Program-made: the position numbers and the translations under genes
Shown: one piece after another, positions 1 through 9,324 of the stretch
Position numbering within the stretch: position 1 is the stretch's first letter
Layout of the letters: the number at the start of each line of letters is the position of its first letter
Assembly: GCF_005502435.1 (NCBI RefSeq)
Contig: NZ_SCOU01000003.1
Coordinates: 1-64,000 of the forward strand
Reading direction: 5' to 3'
DNA length: 64,000 nucleotides
Source of the DNA: Methylobacillus flagellatus
Lineage (GTDB): Bacteria > Pseudomonadota > Gammaproteobacteria > Burkholderiales > Methylophilaceae
Notes under the pieces: model-generated
Databases searched by the model: none
What the model saw: the letters and a program-made list of their open reading frames with translations, nothing else
What the model was told of the DNA's origin: nothing

Positions 1-93
1 GCGCCAAACTTGCGTCCAGGGCTATCAAATCATCAGGTGACTGCGTCAACCACAAGCACTCACACCTATCAGTTGTTCATCTTGTTAAAGAGC
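1..93 (-). other. rRNA operon leader with boxA (16S gene lies off the left edge)
   Basis: Read on the minus strand, 93-81 is GCTCTTTAACAAG, the boxA-type antitermination signal that precedes bacterial 16S rRNA genes. It is followed by leader sequence running to the window edge. Three strong promoters lie directly upstream at 172-386 and point the same way. No 16S sequence itself is present, so the rRNA gene must begin to the left of position 1. The boxA match is seen directly. The rRNA assignment is inferred from that match, the promoter strength and the absence of any coding frame. Confidence 0.85.
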
Positions 94-171
94 GGTTTTA
101 CTTCTTACTACACCGCGTTAGCAGCCTTGCCGCCTTCGCTTCACTCACTGCCTTAGCAACGAGAGGTGCGC

Positions 172-199
172 ATTATACAGACCGTTTTCTTTCGGTCAA
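172..199 (-). promoter_or_regulatory. rrn promoter P1 (proximal)
   Basis: The minus strand carries -35 TTGACC (199-194), a 16-base spacer and a perfect -10 TATAAT (177-172). It is the promoter closest to the rRNA leader and has the best -10 of the three. A GC-rich stretch follows the -10, as expected for growth-rate-regulated rRNA promoters. Confidence 0.85.
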
Positions 200-265
200 G
201 TGAAAAATGATTCGATGTTTTGTTTCGTTTTTCACCGCGCTTCGCCTTGTTCAAGCGAGCCGCGC

Positions 266-293
266 ATTTTACAGACCGTATTATTTTGGTCAA
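266..293 (-). promoter_or_regulatory. rrn promoter P2 (middle)
   Basis: The minus strand carries -35 TTGACC (293-288), a 16-base spacer and -10 TAAAAT (271-266). It lies in the same sequence context as P1, 94 bases further upstream. Confidence 0.8.
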
Positions 294-358
294 GTGAAAA
301 ATGAAGTTTTTGCTGCGTTTCGTTTTTCACTGCGCCGCTTTGTTCAAGCGAGCCGCGC

Positions 359-386
359 ATTCTACAGCGCTTTTAATAATGGTCAA
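359..386 (-). promoter_or_regulatory. rrn promoter P3 (distal)
   Basis: The minus strand carries -35 TTGACC (386-381), a 16-base spacer and -10 TAGAAT (364-359). It is 93 bases upstream of P2 and only about 40 bases beyond the 3' end of tyrS. Confidence 0.75.
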
Positions 387-426
387 TAGCGACTGACAAA
401 ATAGTTTTAAGTAACGGCTGGATTCC

Positions 427-1623
427 TTACTGGATGGTGATCCTGGCGAATTTTCGCTTGCCCACCTGGGCCACGACAGTAGCGCCACGCGCCAGCATCA
501 AACCCTTGTCGGTCACTTTTTCGCTGTCCAGCTTGATCCCGCCTTGCTCGATGGCACGGAAGGCTTCGGAGGTGCTGGCCACCAGGCCCGCCAGCTTGAG
601 CAATTGCGCTATACCTATAGTATCGGCTTCGATACTGACCGTGACTTCCGGCACCTCGTCCGGGATGCCGCCACGGGAACGTTGCTCGAAATCGACCAGC
701 GCCTGCTCGGCCGCTTCACGACTATGGAAGCGCGTCACGATCTCCTGGGCGAAGCGCACTTTGATATCGCGCGGGTTGCTGCCGGCCGCAACGCCAGCCT
801 TCCAGCCAGCGATGGTGTCGAGTGATTCAAACGACAGCAACTCGATATAACGCCACATCAACTCATCGGACACCGACATGATCTTGCTGAAGATGGTATT
901 GGCAGGTTCTGCCACCCCTATATAGTTACCCAGCGACTTGGACATCTTGTTGACGCCATCCAGCCCTTCCAGCAGCGGCATGGTCAACACGCACTGCTGC
1001 GCCTGCCCCGCCTGCTTCTGTAGCTCGCGGCCCATCAGCAGGTTGAATTTTTGATCGGTGCCACCCAGCTCGATATCGGCCTTGAGCGCTACCGAGTCAT
1101 AGCCCTGCAATAAAGGGTAGAGGAACTCATGGATGGCGATCGGCTGGTTACTCTTATAACGCTTGGCGAAATCGTCACGCTCCAACATGCGCGCGACGGT
1201 GTGGCTGGCCGCCAGTTTGAGCATACCGGCTGCGCCCAGTTGGCTTAGCCAGGTGGAGTTGAACACCACCTCGGTTTGCTCAGGCTTAAGTATCTTGAAT
1301 ACCTGCTCACTATAAGAGCGCGCGTTCTCCTGCACTTGCTCTGCGGTCAACGGCGGACGCGTGGCGCTCTTGCCAGTCGGGTCGCCTATCATGCCGGTGA
1401 AATCACCGATCAGGAACAAGACCTGATGGCCCAGATCCTGGAACTGGCGCAGTTTGTTCAGCAGCACAGTGTGCCCCAGATGCAAGTCTGGCGCCGTGGG
1501 ATCAAAGCCTGCCTTGACGCGCAATGGCTTGCCCGCCTTGAGCTTTTCGATCAGCTCCGCCTCAACCAGCAGCTCGTCGCTACCGCGTTTGATGATGGCC
1601 AAATTGTGATGTAAATCCGTCAT
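427..1623 (-). CDS. tyrS: Tyrosyl-tRNA synthetase
   Basis: This cytoplasmic class I enzyme charges tRNA-Tyr with tyrosine using ATP. The 398 residues contain the HIGH-type motif HLGH at 48-51 and KMSKS at 226-230. The last 60 or so residues look like the S4-type RNA-binding domain. The length fits the bacterial family. The start ATG at 1623 has AGAGGTGG just upstream. The gene is divergent from the M23 peptidase gene and reads toward the rRNA operon, whose distal promoter begins about 40 bases past the stop. Confidence 0.97.
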   Translation of the reverse strand: MTDLHHNLAIIKRGSDELLVEAELIEKLKAGKPLRVKAGFDPTAPDLHLGHTVLLNKLRQFQDLGHQVLFLIGDFTGMIGDPTGKSATRPPLTAEQVQENARSYSEQVFKILKPEQTEVVFNSTWLSQLGAAGMLKLAASHTVARMLERDDFAKRYKSNQPIAIHEFLYPLLQGYDSVALKADIELGGTDQKFNLLMGRELQKQAGQAQQCVLTMPLLEGLDGVNKMSKSLGNYIGVAEPANTIFSKIMSVSDELMWRYIELLSFESLDTIAGWKAGVAAGSNPRDIKVRFAQEIVTRFHSREAAEQALVDFEQRSRGGIPDEVPEVTVSIEADTIGIAQLLKLAGLVASTSEAFRAIEQGGIKLDSEKVTDKGLMLARGATVVAQVGKRKFARITIQ

Positions 1624-1657
1624 ACCACCTCTAAATCGTTCGTGCGCTTGAGTTTTT

Positions 1658-1673
1658 TACCCCTTATGGGGTA
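1658..1673. repeat. Short perfect palindrome between tyrS and the M23 gene
   Basis: TACCCC-TTAT-GGGGTA lies in the 97-base divergent intergenic space, 35 bases from tyrS and 48 from the peptidase start. It could be a small operator or a transcript hairpin in the tyrS leader. No partner regulator is evident. Confidence 0.4.
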
Positions 1674-1720
1674 GTTTGCGCTTCCATGTGCAGATATTTT
1701 TCTGTTAGCATCCAGCATCA

Positions 1721-3079
1721 ATGAACTCGTTAAGGCCTGCACCAATGCAGAAGCGTGAGCCTGAATACCAACAAAACATTTTAGCGCAAAACCTAACATA
1801 TAAAGAACGCAAGCTGCGTTTGCGCTGGCTGATCGCTATCTCCGCACTGCCTTTATTCGGTATCTATGCCGCTTTTGGTATCGCTCCGCAGACCATCACA
1901 CAAGACATCGTCACCCAAACCATCACCGAAGAAGTGGCGTTACCCGTTAGCGAGGCCGTCGCTTTCAATGAATCCTCATACTGGCAAACCGAGGTGGTGC
2001 GCCGTGACGATACGCTGGACAGCCTGATCGACCGCCTGAACATCAAGAACGCTGAAGCCATCGGCTTCCTCAAATACAACAACGAAGCCAGTCTGATCGC
2101 AGCACATCTGCGTCCAGGTCGCATCATCCGCTCCGAAACCAATGCAGCAGGTGTGCTTTCGCGCCTGGAGTATCAGGTCACCCCGGAGCAGACTTTGACC
2201 ATTGAGGCCGCAGACAATGGCTACCGCTTGGTAAAAGACAGTCCGGACGTGGTGATGCGCAGTGTGTTCAAATCCGCGACCATCAACAGCTCGCTGTTCG
2301 GCGCCACCGATGCTGCCGAAATCCCGGACCAGGTAGCGATCCAGCTGGCCGAGATCTTCTCCAGCGACATCGATTTCCATAGCGACCTGCGCAAAGGTGA
2401 TCGTCTGGTCGTAGTCTATGAAGTCGGCTATAGCCATGGCGAGCCAGTCCGCTCCGGCAAGGTGCTGGCTGCCGAGTTCGTCAACAACGGCAAGAGCTAT
2501 CGCGCAGTGCTGTTCCGCCACCCGGATGGCCATAGTAATTACTACACCCCTGAAGGCAAGAGTTTGCACAAATCCTTCCTGCGCTCGCCACTGGAATTCA
2601 CACGTATCAGCTCAGGTTTCAGTTTGGGCCGTTTCCACCCCATTCTGCAACGCATGCGCGCCCACAAGGGAGTGGATTACGCCGCGCCGACCGGCACCCG
2701 TGTCAAAGCTGCTGCTGACGGCACGGTGGACTTTGTAGGCGTAAAAGGTGGCTATGGCAATGTGGTGATCCTGCGTCACGATAACGGCATGAAGACCGTG
2801 TATGGCCACCTGTCGAAATTCTCTCAAGGCCTGCGTAGCGGCAAAAAGGTATCGCAGAGCGATATCATCGGTTATGTGGGCATGAGCGGCATGGCCACCG
2901 GCCCGCATCTGCACTATGAGCTGCTGCTCAATAACCAGCATCGTGACCCGCTGCGTGTCGCTCTGCCTACGGCAGTTCCGATCCCGGCAAAATACCGTCA
3001 GGAGTTCAATCTCGCCAGCAGCAATCTGGTTGCCCAACTGGAGCTTTTGAGCCGCCGCCAGGTTGCAGTACTCGAATAA
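1721..3079 (+). CDS. M23-family murein endopeptidase (MepM/OapA-like)
   Basis: This is a predicted periplasmic, membrane-anchored zinc peptidase that cuts peptidoglycan cross-links. One hydrophobic anchor lies near 36-55. An OapA/LysM-like region at about 90-170 is followed by a linker and an M23 (LytM) domain at about 310-410. Expected metal ligands are visible as H315, D319 and H398, with H363 and H396 in the catalytic positions. The length (452) fits MepM-type proteins. The stop overlaps the anmK frame by 17 bases, so the two murein-related genes look cotranscribed. No clear ribosome site precedes ATG 1721; M9 is an alternative start. Confidence 0.9.
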   Translation: MNSLRPAPMQKREPEYQQNILAQNLTYKERKLRLRWLIAISALPLFGIYAAFGIAPQTITQDIVTQTITEEVALPVSEAVAFNESSYWQTEVVRRDDTLDSLIDRLNIKNAEAIGFLKYNNEASLIAAHLRPGRIIRSETNAAGVLSRLEYQVTPEQTLTIEAADNGYRLVKDSPDVVMRSVFKSATINSSLFGATDAAEIPDQVAIQLAEIFSSDIDFHSDLRKGDRLVVVYEVGYSHGEPVRSGKVLAAEFVNNGKSYRAVLFRHPDGHSNYYTPEGKSLHKSFLRSPLEFTRISSGFSLGRFHPILQRMRAHKGVDYAAPTGTRVKAAADGTVDFVGVKGGYGNVVILRHDNGMKTVYGHLSKFSQGLRSGKKVSQSDIIGYVGMSGMATGPHLHYELLLNNQHRDPLRVALPTAVPIPAKYRQEFNLASSNLVAQLELLSRRQVAVLE

Positions 3080-4199
3080 GGGCGCAGCTCTGGACACGGC
3101 GGAGCTGTATATCGGGCTGATGTCCGGCACCAGCCTTGATGCGGTGGATGCCGTGCTGCTGGAGCTTCCACCTCCCTCCAGCCAAACTGGTCCGCAGTTA
3201 AAGCACCACTACAGCCTGCCTTATTCAGCTAGCCTGCGTAGCGAGTTACTGAAGCTGCATCAGCCCAGTGACAACGAACTTGAGCGCAGCCTGCTTGTAG
3301 GCAACACCTTATCCGCACTCTATGCAGAAACCGTATCCGGCTTGCTGAAGAGTGCAGCACTCCAACCTTCTGCCATTCGTGCCATTGGCTGTCATGGGCA
3401 AACGGTACGCCACCGCCCCGAACTGGGCTATACCTTACAGCTGGTCAACGCGGCGTTGCTGGCTGAGCAGTGCGATATCACGGTAGTGGCCGACTTCCGT
3501 AGCCGCGACATCGCCGCAGGCGGTCAGGGCGCGCCGCTGGTGCCGGCCTTTCACCACGCCATGTTCGGCAGCACGCTGGAACATCGTGTCATCCTGAATA
3601 TCGGCGGCATCGCCAATTTAAGCAACCTACCGCTACAAGGCGAGGTGACCGGATGGGATAGCGGGCCCGGCAATATGCTGATGGATGCCTGGATCATGCA
3701 GCAGCAAGGCTTGACCTATGACCAGCATGGCGCGTGGGCAGAAACGGGGCATATCATTCCCGACTTGCTGGCCAGCTTGCTGGCCTTGCCTTATTTCGGT
3801 GCATCGCCGCCCAAAAGTTGTGGGCGCGACCAATTCCATCTGGATTGGCTACAACAGCAGCTTATTCCCGGGTCAAACCCAGCAGATGTGCAGCGCACCT
3901 TGCTTGAGCTCTCCGCCATCAGCATTGCTGACGCAATCAGCGGCTATTGTGGTGCAGTGGACGCGGTCTACTTGTGTGGCGGTGGCGCGTACAATACGGT
4001 GCTGGCACGGCGCTTGCAGCAATTGCTGGGTACTGTAAGAATTGAAACCACCGCCGCGCTGGGCATAGCGCCGCAATGGGTAGAGGCAGCGGCCTTTGCC
4101 TGGCTGGCGAGACAGACCATGCACCGCAGCGCTGGCAACCTGCCTGCGGTCACCGGTGCGAGCGGCCCACGGGTGTTAGGCGCGATTTATTATAACTAG
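3063..4199 (+). CDS. anmK: Anhydro-N-acetylmuramic acid kinase
   Basis: AnmK phosphorylates 1,6-anhydroMurNAc released during cell-wall turnover and opens the anhydro ring, giving MurNAc-6-P. The motifs [12 protein letters not shown] near the N-terminus, [16 protein letters not shown] and CGGGAYN match the family. The start is uncertain: the frame has a TTG at 3063, inside the end of the peptidase gene, and a CTG at 3090, but no ATG before the conserved [10 protein letters not shown]. Its place directly behind an M23 peptidase fits wall recycling. Confidence 0.93.
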   Translation: MQYSNKGAALDTAELYIGLMSGTSLDAVDAVLLELPPPSSQTGPQLKHHYSLPYSASLRSELLKLHQPSDNELERSLLVGNTLSALYAETVSGLLKSAALQPSAIRAIGCHGQTVRHRPELGYTLQLVNAALLAEQCDITVVADFRSRDIAAGGQGAPLVPAFHHAMFGSTLEHRVILNIGGIANLSNLPLQGEVTGWDSGPGNMLMDAWIMQQQGLTYDQHGAWAETGHIIPDLLASLLALPYFGASPPKSCGRDQFHLDWLQQQLIPGSNPADVQRTLLELSAISIADAISGYCGAVDAVYLCGGGAYNTVLARRLQQLLGTVRIETTAALGIAPQWVEAAAFAWLARQTMHRSAGNLPAVTGASGPRVLGAIYYN

Positions 4200-4233
4200 G
4201 CTGCCAAAAACAGCCCATCAACCAAGAAACATC

Positions 4234-5529
4234 ATGAGCAAAGCAACCAAAGTCACCCTCACTTTTGATAACGGCGACCCGCCTATCGAATTACCGATGT
4301 TATCCGGGAATATGGGGCCGGATGTCATCGACATTCGCAACCTGGGCAAACATGGGGTGTTCACCTATGACCCAGGGTTTCTGTCGACCGCCTCCTGTCC
4401 GTCCGCGATCACCTACATCGACGGCGAACAAGGTCTGCTCTACTACCGTGGTTACCCGATCGAGCAGCTAGCCGAACATAGCGACTTCCTCGAAGTCGCC
4501 TATCTGTTGATGCATGGCGAACTGCCGGATGCCGATCAGCGCTCCAACTTCACCAGCACCATGATGAAACACACCATGTTGCACGACCAACTGACCAATG
4601 TGTTCCGTGGCTTCCGCCGTGATGCGCACCCGATGGCGGTCATGGTCGGTGTGGTCGGCTCCATGTCGGCGTTCTATGAGGAAGTCACCGACGTACGTGA
4701 CCCCAACAACCGACTGGCCGCCGCCTATCACCTGCTGGCCAAGGTGCCAACCATCGCGGCCTGGAGCTACAAGTACAACATCGGCGAGCCGTTCATGTAT
4801 CCGCAGAACCACTTCAACTATGCAGAAAACTTCATGCAGATGATGTTCGCGACGCCCTGCGAGAAATACGAGCCTAACCCCATCCTCGCCAAAGCGTTCG
4901 AACGTATCCTCATCCTGCATGCCGACCATGAGCAGAACGCCTCGACATCCACGGTGCGCCTGGCGGGGTCCAGCGGCGCCAACCCGTTCGCCTGCGTCGC
5001 AGCAGGCATCGCCTCGTTGTGGGGCCCGGCGCACGGTGGCGCCAATGAAGCCACACTCAAGATGCTGGAAGAGATGGGCGATGTGAGCCGCATCGGTGAA
5101 TTCATCAAACGCGCCAAGGACAAGAGTGACTCCTTCCGCCTGATGGGCTTTGGCCACCGCGTGTATCGGAACATGGACCCGCGCGCTTCCATCATGCGCG
5201 AGACCTGCCACCAGGTGCTGGACGAGCTTGGGCTGCACAACGACCCGATGTTCAAGCTGGCGTTGAAACTGGAGCAGATCGCGCTGGAAGACGAATACTT
5301 CGTGAACCGCCGCCTGTATCCGAATGTGGATTTCTATTCCGGTATCGTGATGCGCGCCATGGGCATCCCGAACTCCATGTTCACGGCCATTTTCGCGCTG
5401 GCACGCACCGCAGGCTGGGTAGCGCAATGGAACGAGATGAATAGCGACCCGGAGGCCAAGATCGGGCGCCCACGTCAGCTTTATATGGGGGCGACACGGC
5501 GCGATTATGTGCATATGGATGGACGCTAA
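4234..5529 (+). CDS. gltA: Citrate synthase
   Basis: This enzyme condenses oxaloacetate and acetyl-CoA to citrate, the entry step of the TCA cycle. The 431 residues match the hexameric bacterial type. The catalytic regions [10 protein letters not shown] and [10 protein letters not shown] each carry an active-site histidine. The gene begins 34 bases after anmK and ends before a bidirectional terminator. In an organism with an incomplete TCA cycle the product would serve mainly biosynthesis; that is background for the guessed family, not visible here. Confidence 0.97.
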   Translation: MSKATKVTLTFDNGDPPIELPMLSGNMGPDVIDIRNLGKHGVFTYDPGFLSTASCPSAITYIDGEQGLLYYRGYPIEQLAEHSDFLEVAYLLMHGELPDADQRSNFTSTMMKHTMLHDQLTNVFRGFRRDAHPMAVMVGVVGSMSAFYEEVTDVRDPNNRLAAAYHLLAKVPTIAAWSYKYNIGEPFMYPQNHFNYAENFMQMMFATPCEKYEPNPILAKAFERILILHADHEQNASTSTVRLAGSSGANPFACVAAGIASLWGPAHGGANEATLKMLEEMGDVSRIGEFIKRAKDKSDSFRLMGFGHRVYRNMDPRASIMRETCHQVLDELGLHNDPMFKLALKLEQIALEDEYFVNRRLYPNVDFYSGIVMRAMGIPNSMFTAIFALARTAGWVAQWNEMNSDPEAKIGRPRQLYMGATRRDYVHMDGR

Positions 5530-5602
5530 GATTCCGCATTGACATCACAGGCGGCCACATCACAGGTAGCATCATCAAAAATCAGCTGTAACGGTGGACA
5601 AT

Positions 5603-5629
5603 AAAAAAGGGGCAGCAGCCCCTTTTTTG
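5603..5629. terminator. Bidirectional terminator between gltA and erpA
   Basis: AAAAAAGGGGC-AGCA-GCCCCTTTTTT forms a GC-rich stem flanked by A and T runs, so it can end both the rightward gltA and the leftward erpA transcripts. Confidence 0.9.
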
Positions 5630-5664
5630 TTATTCAGCAGCACGCTGAACGCGTAGAGAATGGA

Positions 5665-6015
5665 TCAGGCAGAGAACGACGAGCCGCAGCCACAGGTGCT
5701 GGTTGCGTTCGGATTACGGATCACAAACTGCGAACCCTGCAGGCTGTCCTGATAATCGATCTCGGCACCGGTCAGGTATTGCAGGCTCATCGGGTCGATC
5801 AGCAGGACCACGTTGTCCTTCTGCACCTGGGTGTCGTCGTCATTGACGCTGTCTTCAAAAGTGAAGCCATACTGGAAGCCGGAGCAGCCACCACCACTGA
5901 CGAATACACGCAGCTTCAGGTCAGGTGAGCCCTCTTCCTCGATCAGTTCTTTTACTTTTTTTGCCGCATTGTCGGTGAAGACCAATGGGCTAGGCATTTC
6001 AGCAATTGCGTTCAT
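5665..6015 (-). CDS. erpA: Iron-sulfur cluster insertion protein ErpA
   Basis: This A-type carrier delivers Fe-S clusters to apoproteins. The 116 residues include [10 protein letters not shown] in the middle and TCGCGSSF at the end, together giving the three conserved cysteines. The length and the acidic loop match ErpA better than IscA. It has its own strong promoter (6046-6074) and is followed by a terminator, so it is probably monocistronic. The start ATG at 6015 has AAGGA upstream. Confidence 0.95.
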   Translation of the reverse strand: MNAIAEMPSPLVFTDNAAKKVKELIEEEGSPDLKLRVFVSGGGCSGFQYGFTFEDSVNDDDTQVQKDNVVLLIDPMSLQYLTGAEIDYQDSLQGSQFVIRNPNATSTCGCGSSFSA

Positions 6016-6045
6016 GATGTAAATCCTTCATTCATTTAGTAATTC

Positions 6046-6074
6046 ATTATCGCGCCCGCACGTCATGCGGTCAA
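6046..6074 (-). promoter_or_regulatory. erpA promoter
   Basis: The minus strand has -35 TTGACC (6074-6069), a 17-base spacer and -10 GATAAT (6051-6046). The leader to the erpA ATG is roughly 25-30 bases and contains its ribosome site. Confidence 0.75.
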
Positions 6075-6082
6075 CCAAGTCA

Positions 6083-6481
6083 TTAATTTTCAACCATTTT
6101 GATTTGTGGCGCATCGTTGCTATCCGCCAGTGGTACCAGTTTGCCTTCTATGACAGCGCCGGTATGCATCTCCAGCGATTTGTAATACACATCACCCACG
6201 ATCCTAGATTTAGGCTGCAATTCGATGAATTCGTTCGCACGCACCGGGCCGACCACTTTACCGTTCAGCACCAGATGCGAAACCGTGACTGCACCCTCTA
6301 CCTGCGCCTGCTCACTCAACACCAGCGCACCGACCGCACCCGGCGCTTCGTTGATGTCACCGTTCACAATCCCGTCTACACGCAAACCGCCGCTGAAGTG
6401 GATATTGCCCTCTATCCTGGTGCCCGCACCGATCAAGGTGTCGATCTTGCTGGGCATCTTGGTTTTGTTTTTTGAAAACAT
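6083..6481 (-). CDS. Bactofilin (polymer-forming cytoskeletal protein)
   Basis: The protein contains a central beta-helix-like stretch of short repeats such as GGLRVDGIVNGDI and a VGPVRANEFIEL segment, typical of bactofilins (DUF583). Family members assemble into filaments or patches without nucleotide and organise cell-wall or membrane enzymes. The start was set at the ATG at 6481, which has GAAGGA at proper spacing, giving 132 residues. The frame is open ten codons further. The gene follows the coiled-coil membrane protein at 6542-7222 and is probably cotranscribed with it. Confidence 0.92.
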   Translation of the reverse strand: MFSKNKTKMPSKIDTLIGAGTRIEGNIHFSGGLRVDGIVNGDINEAPGAVGALVLSEQAQVEGAVTVSHLVLNGKVVGPVRANEFIELQPKSRIVGDVYYKSLEMHTGAVIEGKLVPLADSNDAPQIKMVEN

Positions 6482-6541
6482 CGTGCATTCCTTCAAATGA
6501 CAGGCTGGCAAATGACTGACCCGCGGTCAGTAATGACTACG

Positions 6542-7222
6542 CTAATCCGCCAGCGTTAACTGTTGTGTGAGGCCGGGTTTCTTTGCGCCTGTTTCCGTGA
6601 ATGTCAGCTCTGCAGTGCCTGCATGCAAGGCATGCGGCACCTTGAGGCTGCCGGTGACACGTTGATAATACTTGAAATTCAGATTGATGGCTGTGGTAGC
6701 GACCGCTTCGGTCCCGGCCGCCCTGATCACCAGGCGCAGACTACCACTGACTTCCTTGCTGTTCTTGCCCGGCTGCACCAGCATGACGTCATAGTCATAT
6801 TGGTCAGGCTGGGCCGACTTGCTCACGGTAAAGCTCTGCAGCTTCAATTTACCCAGCTCGGCCGGCGTGTTCATGATGTTCTTGTAGAACGCGACATCTT
6901 CCTTGAGCGTGGTACTTTCCTGCTGCAGCTGCGCCAGCTCCTTGGTCAAGGTTTCCTGCGCCACACGTTCGATCTGTAACTGACGCTCCTGCTGCACCAG
7001 CGCAACTTGCAACACTTCATTCTGGGCCTGAGCACGTACCAGCCGTTGATTCAGGCCATTCAGGTCTGCCAGGCCGAACTGCCAGTACGCGATCAAATAG
7101 CCGACACCACCGCACAAGCCAAGAGCCGCCAGCCACCAGTACCAGGGACGGCGTGACTTGATCGACAGCGTGCTGACAGCCAACTTGGAATGACCACGCA
7201 ATCGACGGTACGGGTACTTCAT
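6542..7222 (-). CDS. Coiled-coil membrane protein (DUF6776-like)
   Basis: The function is unknown. The basic N-terminus (1-26) precedes one membrane segment near 27-50 (WYWWLAALGLCGGVGYLIA). A heptad-rich, Q/E-rich coiled coil runs from about 55 to 112, and a probable periplasmic beta-rich domain covers 125-226. The order resembles proteins I know as DUF6776; the name is from memory. It is 61 bases upstream of the bactofilin start in the same direction, and 12 bases downstream of argC. A role as a membrane partner of the bactofilin is an inference from position only. Confidence 0.75.
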   Translation of the reverse strand: MKYPYRRLRGHSKLAVSTLSIKSRRPWYWWLAALGLCGGVGYLIAYWQFGLADLNGLNQRLVRAQAQNEVLQVALVQQERQLQIERVAQETLTKELAQLQQESTTLKEDVAFYKNIMNTPAELGKLKLQSFTVSKSAQPDQYDYDVMLVQPGKNSKEVSGSLRLVIRAAGTEAVATTAINLNFKYYQRVTGSLKVPHALHAGTAELTFTETGAKKPGLTQQLTLAD

Positions 7223-7234
7223 CGTTCATGCCGC

Positions 7235-8269
7235 CTAGGGCAGCAGAGGCACCACATTGAGCCCGGCGGACTCGTCCAGATCGAACATGATGTTCATGTT
7301 CTGTACCGCCTGGCCAGCAGCGCCCTTGACCAGATTGTCGATCACCGACAGCACCACCACGGTGTCGCCACCTTGCGGCTGATGCACGGCGATGCGGCAC
7401 TGGTTGGAACCACGTACCGAACGCGTTTCCGGGTGCATGCCTTTGGGCAGCACATCGACAAAACGCTCATCGGCATAGCGCGCTTCGAACAAGGCCTGCA
7501 GGTCCACCTGGCCAGTCAGGCGCGCGTACAGCGTTGCGTGGATACCGCGGATCAGTGGCGTCAGATGCGGCACAAAGGTCAGGCCGACCGCGTCACCATG
7601 CATGCGTGCCAGCCCTTGGCTGATCTCGGGCAAGTGCCGGTGGCCAGCCACACCATAGGCCTTGAAATTGTCACCGGCCTCGGCAAACAGGCTATGCACT
7701 TCGGCCTTGCGACCGGCGCCACTGACACCGGATTTGGTATCGGCGATCAAGTAAGCGCTATCGATCACACCCGCTTCCAGCAAAGGCATGAAGCCCAGTT
7801 GCACCGCCGTTGGGTAGCAGCCAGGGTTGGCGATCAGACGCGCGCCACGAATCTGCGCACGGTTCTGTTCCGGCAAGCCGTATACCGCTTCTGCCACCAG
7901 GTCAGGACAGGCATGGGTCATGCCATACCACTTCTCCCAGACAGCGATGTCCTGGATACGGAAATCCGCCGCCAGATCGATCACACGCACACCCTTGTCC
8001 AGCAAGGCACGTGTCTGCTGCATGGCCACGCCGTTGGGCGTTGCAAAGAACACCACGTCACACTGTCCCAGGTCCACCTGGGCCGGGTCCACGAACGGCA
8101 GGCTCACATAGCCACGCAGGCTGGGGAACATGTCAGCTACCGGCATGCCGGCTTCACCACGCGAGGTGATCGCCACCAGTTGCACCTGCGGATGCACGGC
8201 CAGCAAACGCAACAATTCGACACCGGTATAACCTGTGCCGCCGACGATGCCTACTTTGATCTTTTGCAT
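7235..8269 (-). CDS. argC: N-acetyl-gamma-glutamyl-phosphate reductase
   Basis: This is the third step of arginine synthesis: NADPH-dependent reduction of N-acetylglutamyl phosphate. The N-terminal [11 protein letters not shown] is the nucleotide-binding loop and GNPGCYPT holds the catalytic cysteine. The start is placed at ATG 8269 ([11 protein letters not shown]) with AAGGTG upstream, giving 344 residues; the frame opens nine codons earlier. The promoter region contains a perfect palindrome (8289-8312). argH, another step of the pathway, is at the far end of the window. Confidence 0.95.
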   Translation of the reverse strand: MQKIKVGIVGGTGYTGVELLRLLAVHPQVQLVAITSRGEAGMPVADMFPSLRGYVSLPFVDPAQVDLGQCDVVFFATPNGVAMQQTRALLDKGVRVIDLAADFRIQDIAVWEKWYGMTHACPDLVAEAVYGLPEQNRAQIRGARLIANPGCYPTAVQLGFMPLLEAGVIDSAYLIADTKSGVSGAGRKAEVHSLFAEAGDNFKAYGVAGHRHLPEISQGLARMHGDAVGLTFVPHLTPLIRGIHATLYARLTGQVDLQALFEARYADERFVDVLPKGMHPETRSVRGSNQCRIAVHQPQGGDTVVVLSVIDNLVKGAAGQAVQNMNIMFDLDESAGLNVVPLLP

Positions 8270-8288
8270 ACTTTTCACCTTGGTCCGG

Positions 8289-8322
8289 GCTTGCATAGTA
8301 ACAAATGCAAGCTAAATAACAA
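8289..8322 (-). promoter_or_regulatory. argC promoter with 24-base palindrome
   Basis: The palindrome GCTTGCAT-N8-ATGCAAGC covers 8289-8312. On the minus strand a -35 TTGTTA (8322-8317), 16-base spacer and -10 TACTAT (8300-8295) overlap it. A protein bound to the palindrome would block the promoter. It does not look like the classical ArgR box, so the regulator is unknown. Confidence 0.5.
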
Positions 8323-8349
8323 AAAAGCCGCACAGTGTGCGGCTTTTTT
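8321..8349 (-). terminator. Terminator of rplM-rpsI
   Basis: AAAAAAGCCGCAC-AGT-GTGCGGCTTTTTT is a 10-bp GC-rich stem with A/T tails, 12 bases beyond the rpsI stop. It separates the ribosomal operon from argC. Confidence 0.92.
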
Positions 8350-8361
8350 GAGTCATCCAGA

Positions 8362-8754
8362 TTAACGCTTGGAGAACTGTTTACGACGACGCGCCTTGCG
8401 CAGGCCGACTTTCTTACGTTCTACTTCACGTGCATCACGGGTCACGAAGCCTGCCTTGGACAGGGCGCTCTTCAGCGCTGCATCGTAGTCGATCAGGGCA
8501 CGCGTGATACCGTGACGTACAGCACCAGCCTGGCCGGATTCACCGCCACCGACCACATTCACCAGAATGTCGAAGCTAGCCAGGTTCTCGGTCAGTTCCA
8601 GCGGTTGACGCAGGATCATGCGGGAGGTGACGCGGGAGAAGTATTCGTCAACAGGCTTGTCGTTTACAACGATATTGCCGCTACCGGACTTCAGGAACAC
8701 ACGGGCAACCGAACTCTTGCGGCGGCCAGTACCATAGTTGTATTTACCAATCAT
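8362..8754 (-). CDS. rpsI: 30S ribosomal protein S9
   Basis: This ribosomal protein sits in the small-subunit head, and its C-terminal tail reaches the P-site tRNA. The 130 residues start with the usual [11 protein letters not shown] and end in [12 protein letters not shown], the conserved tail ending KR. It is the second gene of the rplM-rpsI operon, 10 bases after rplM, and is followed by a strong terminator. Confidence 0.98.
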   Translation of the reverse strand: MIGKYNYGTGRRKSSVARVFLKSGSGNIVVNDKPVDEYFSRVTSRMILRQPLELTENLASFDILVNVVGGGESGQAGAVRHGITRALIDYDAALKSALSKAGFVTRDAREVERKKVGLRKARRRKQFSKR

Positions 8755-8764
8755 CGCTTAATCC

Positions 8765-9205
8765 TTAAGCCTGGCTTTGAATAACCAGAGGTTGTGGCTG
8801 TTGTGCAGCGTGGTCGTGCTTAGCACCGGCGTAGACTTTCATCTTGCGGAACATGGCGTAACCCAGCGGACCCTTAGGCAGCATGCCCTTGACCGCTTTT
8901 TCCAGCGCACGGCCTGGGAAGCGTTCCTGCATCTTGGCAAAGGTCGTGGTGGAGATACCGCCAGGGTAACCGGAGTGGCGATGATACTGCTTGTCGCCCG
9001 CCTTGTTGCCGGTCACTTTGATCTTGTCGGCGTTGACCACGACAATGTAGTCGCCCGTGTCCACGTGCGGCGTGTAAATGGTTTTATGCTTGCCACGCAG
9101 GCGGTGAGCGATCTCACTTGCCAGACGGCCAAGCACCAGGTCGGTGGCATCTACCACGAACCAATCGCGCTTTACTTCATGCGCTTTTGCGGAAAAGGTT
9201 TTCAT
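8765..9205 (-). CDS. rplM: 50S ribosomal protein L13
   Basis: L13 is an early-assembling large-subunit protein. The sequence includes [18 protein letters not shown] near the start and the central [18 protein letters not shown]. The start is set at ATG 9205 ([11 protein letters not shown]), giving 146 residues; a TTG four codons upstream is less likely. The C-terminus carries a few extra residues ([17 protein letters not shown]) beyond the common core. A consensus-like promoter lies at 9244-9273. Confidence 0.97.
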   Translation of the reverse strand: MKTFSAKAHEVKRDWFVVDATDLVLGRLASEIAHRLRGKHKTIYTPHVDTGDYIVVVNADKIKVTGNKAGDKQYHRHSGYPGGISTTTFAKMQERFPGRALEKAVKGMLPKGPLGYAMFRKMKVYAGAKHDHAAQQPQPLVIQSQA

Positions 9206-9243
9206 CGGACTACTCAATAATCGCTGAAAAAATCAAGAGGCGG

Positions 9244-9273
9244 ATTTTATGTCATGCCCGAGCGCCTTGTCAA
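9244..9273 (-). promoter_or_regulatory. rplM-rpsI promoter
   Basis: The minus strand shows a perfect -35 TTGACA (9273-9268), an 18-base spacer and -10 TAAAAT (9249-9244). The 5' leader is about 35 bases. Confidence 0.75.
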
Positions 9274-9324
9274 ACGCTATCTTGGAATCAATGACATATT
9301 TATCCATCGTATTTAGATCAACCG

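Larger units (their letters stand above)
168..390 (-). repeat. Tandem ~93-base promoter repeat, three copies
   Basis: The blocks containing P1, P2 and P3 share the promoter core, a GTTCAAGCGAGCCGCGCAT-like element (clear at 249-267 and 343-360) and a GGTCAAGTGAAAAATGA element (194-210 and 288-304). The distal copy is shorter on its upstream side. The array looks like duplication of a whole promoter unit. Confidence 0.75.

Noticed and set aside
207-389. 60-codon rightward frame at the left edge
   Set aside because: It lies over the tandem rRNA promoters; its internal amino-acid repeat (VQASRAFY) only reflects the repeated promoter DNA.
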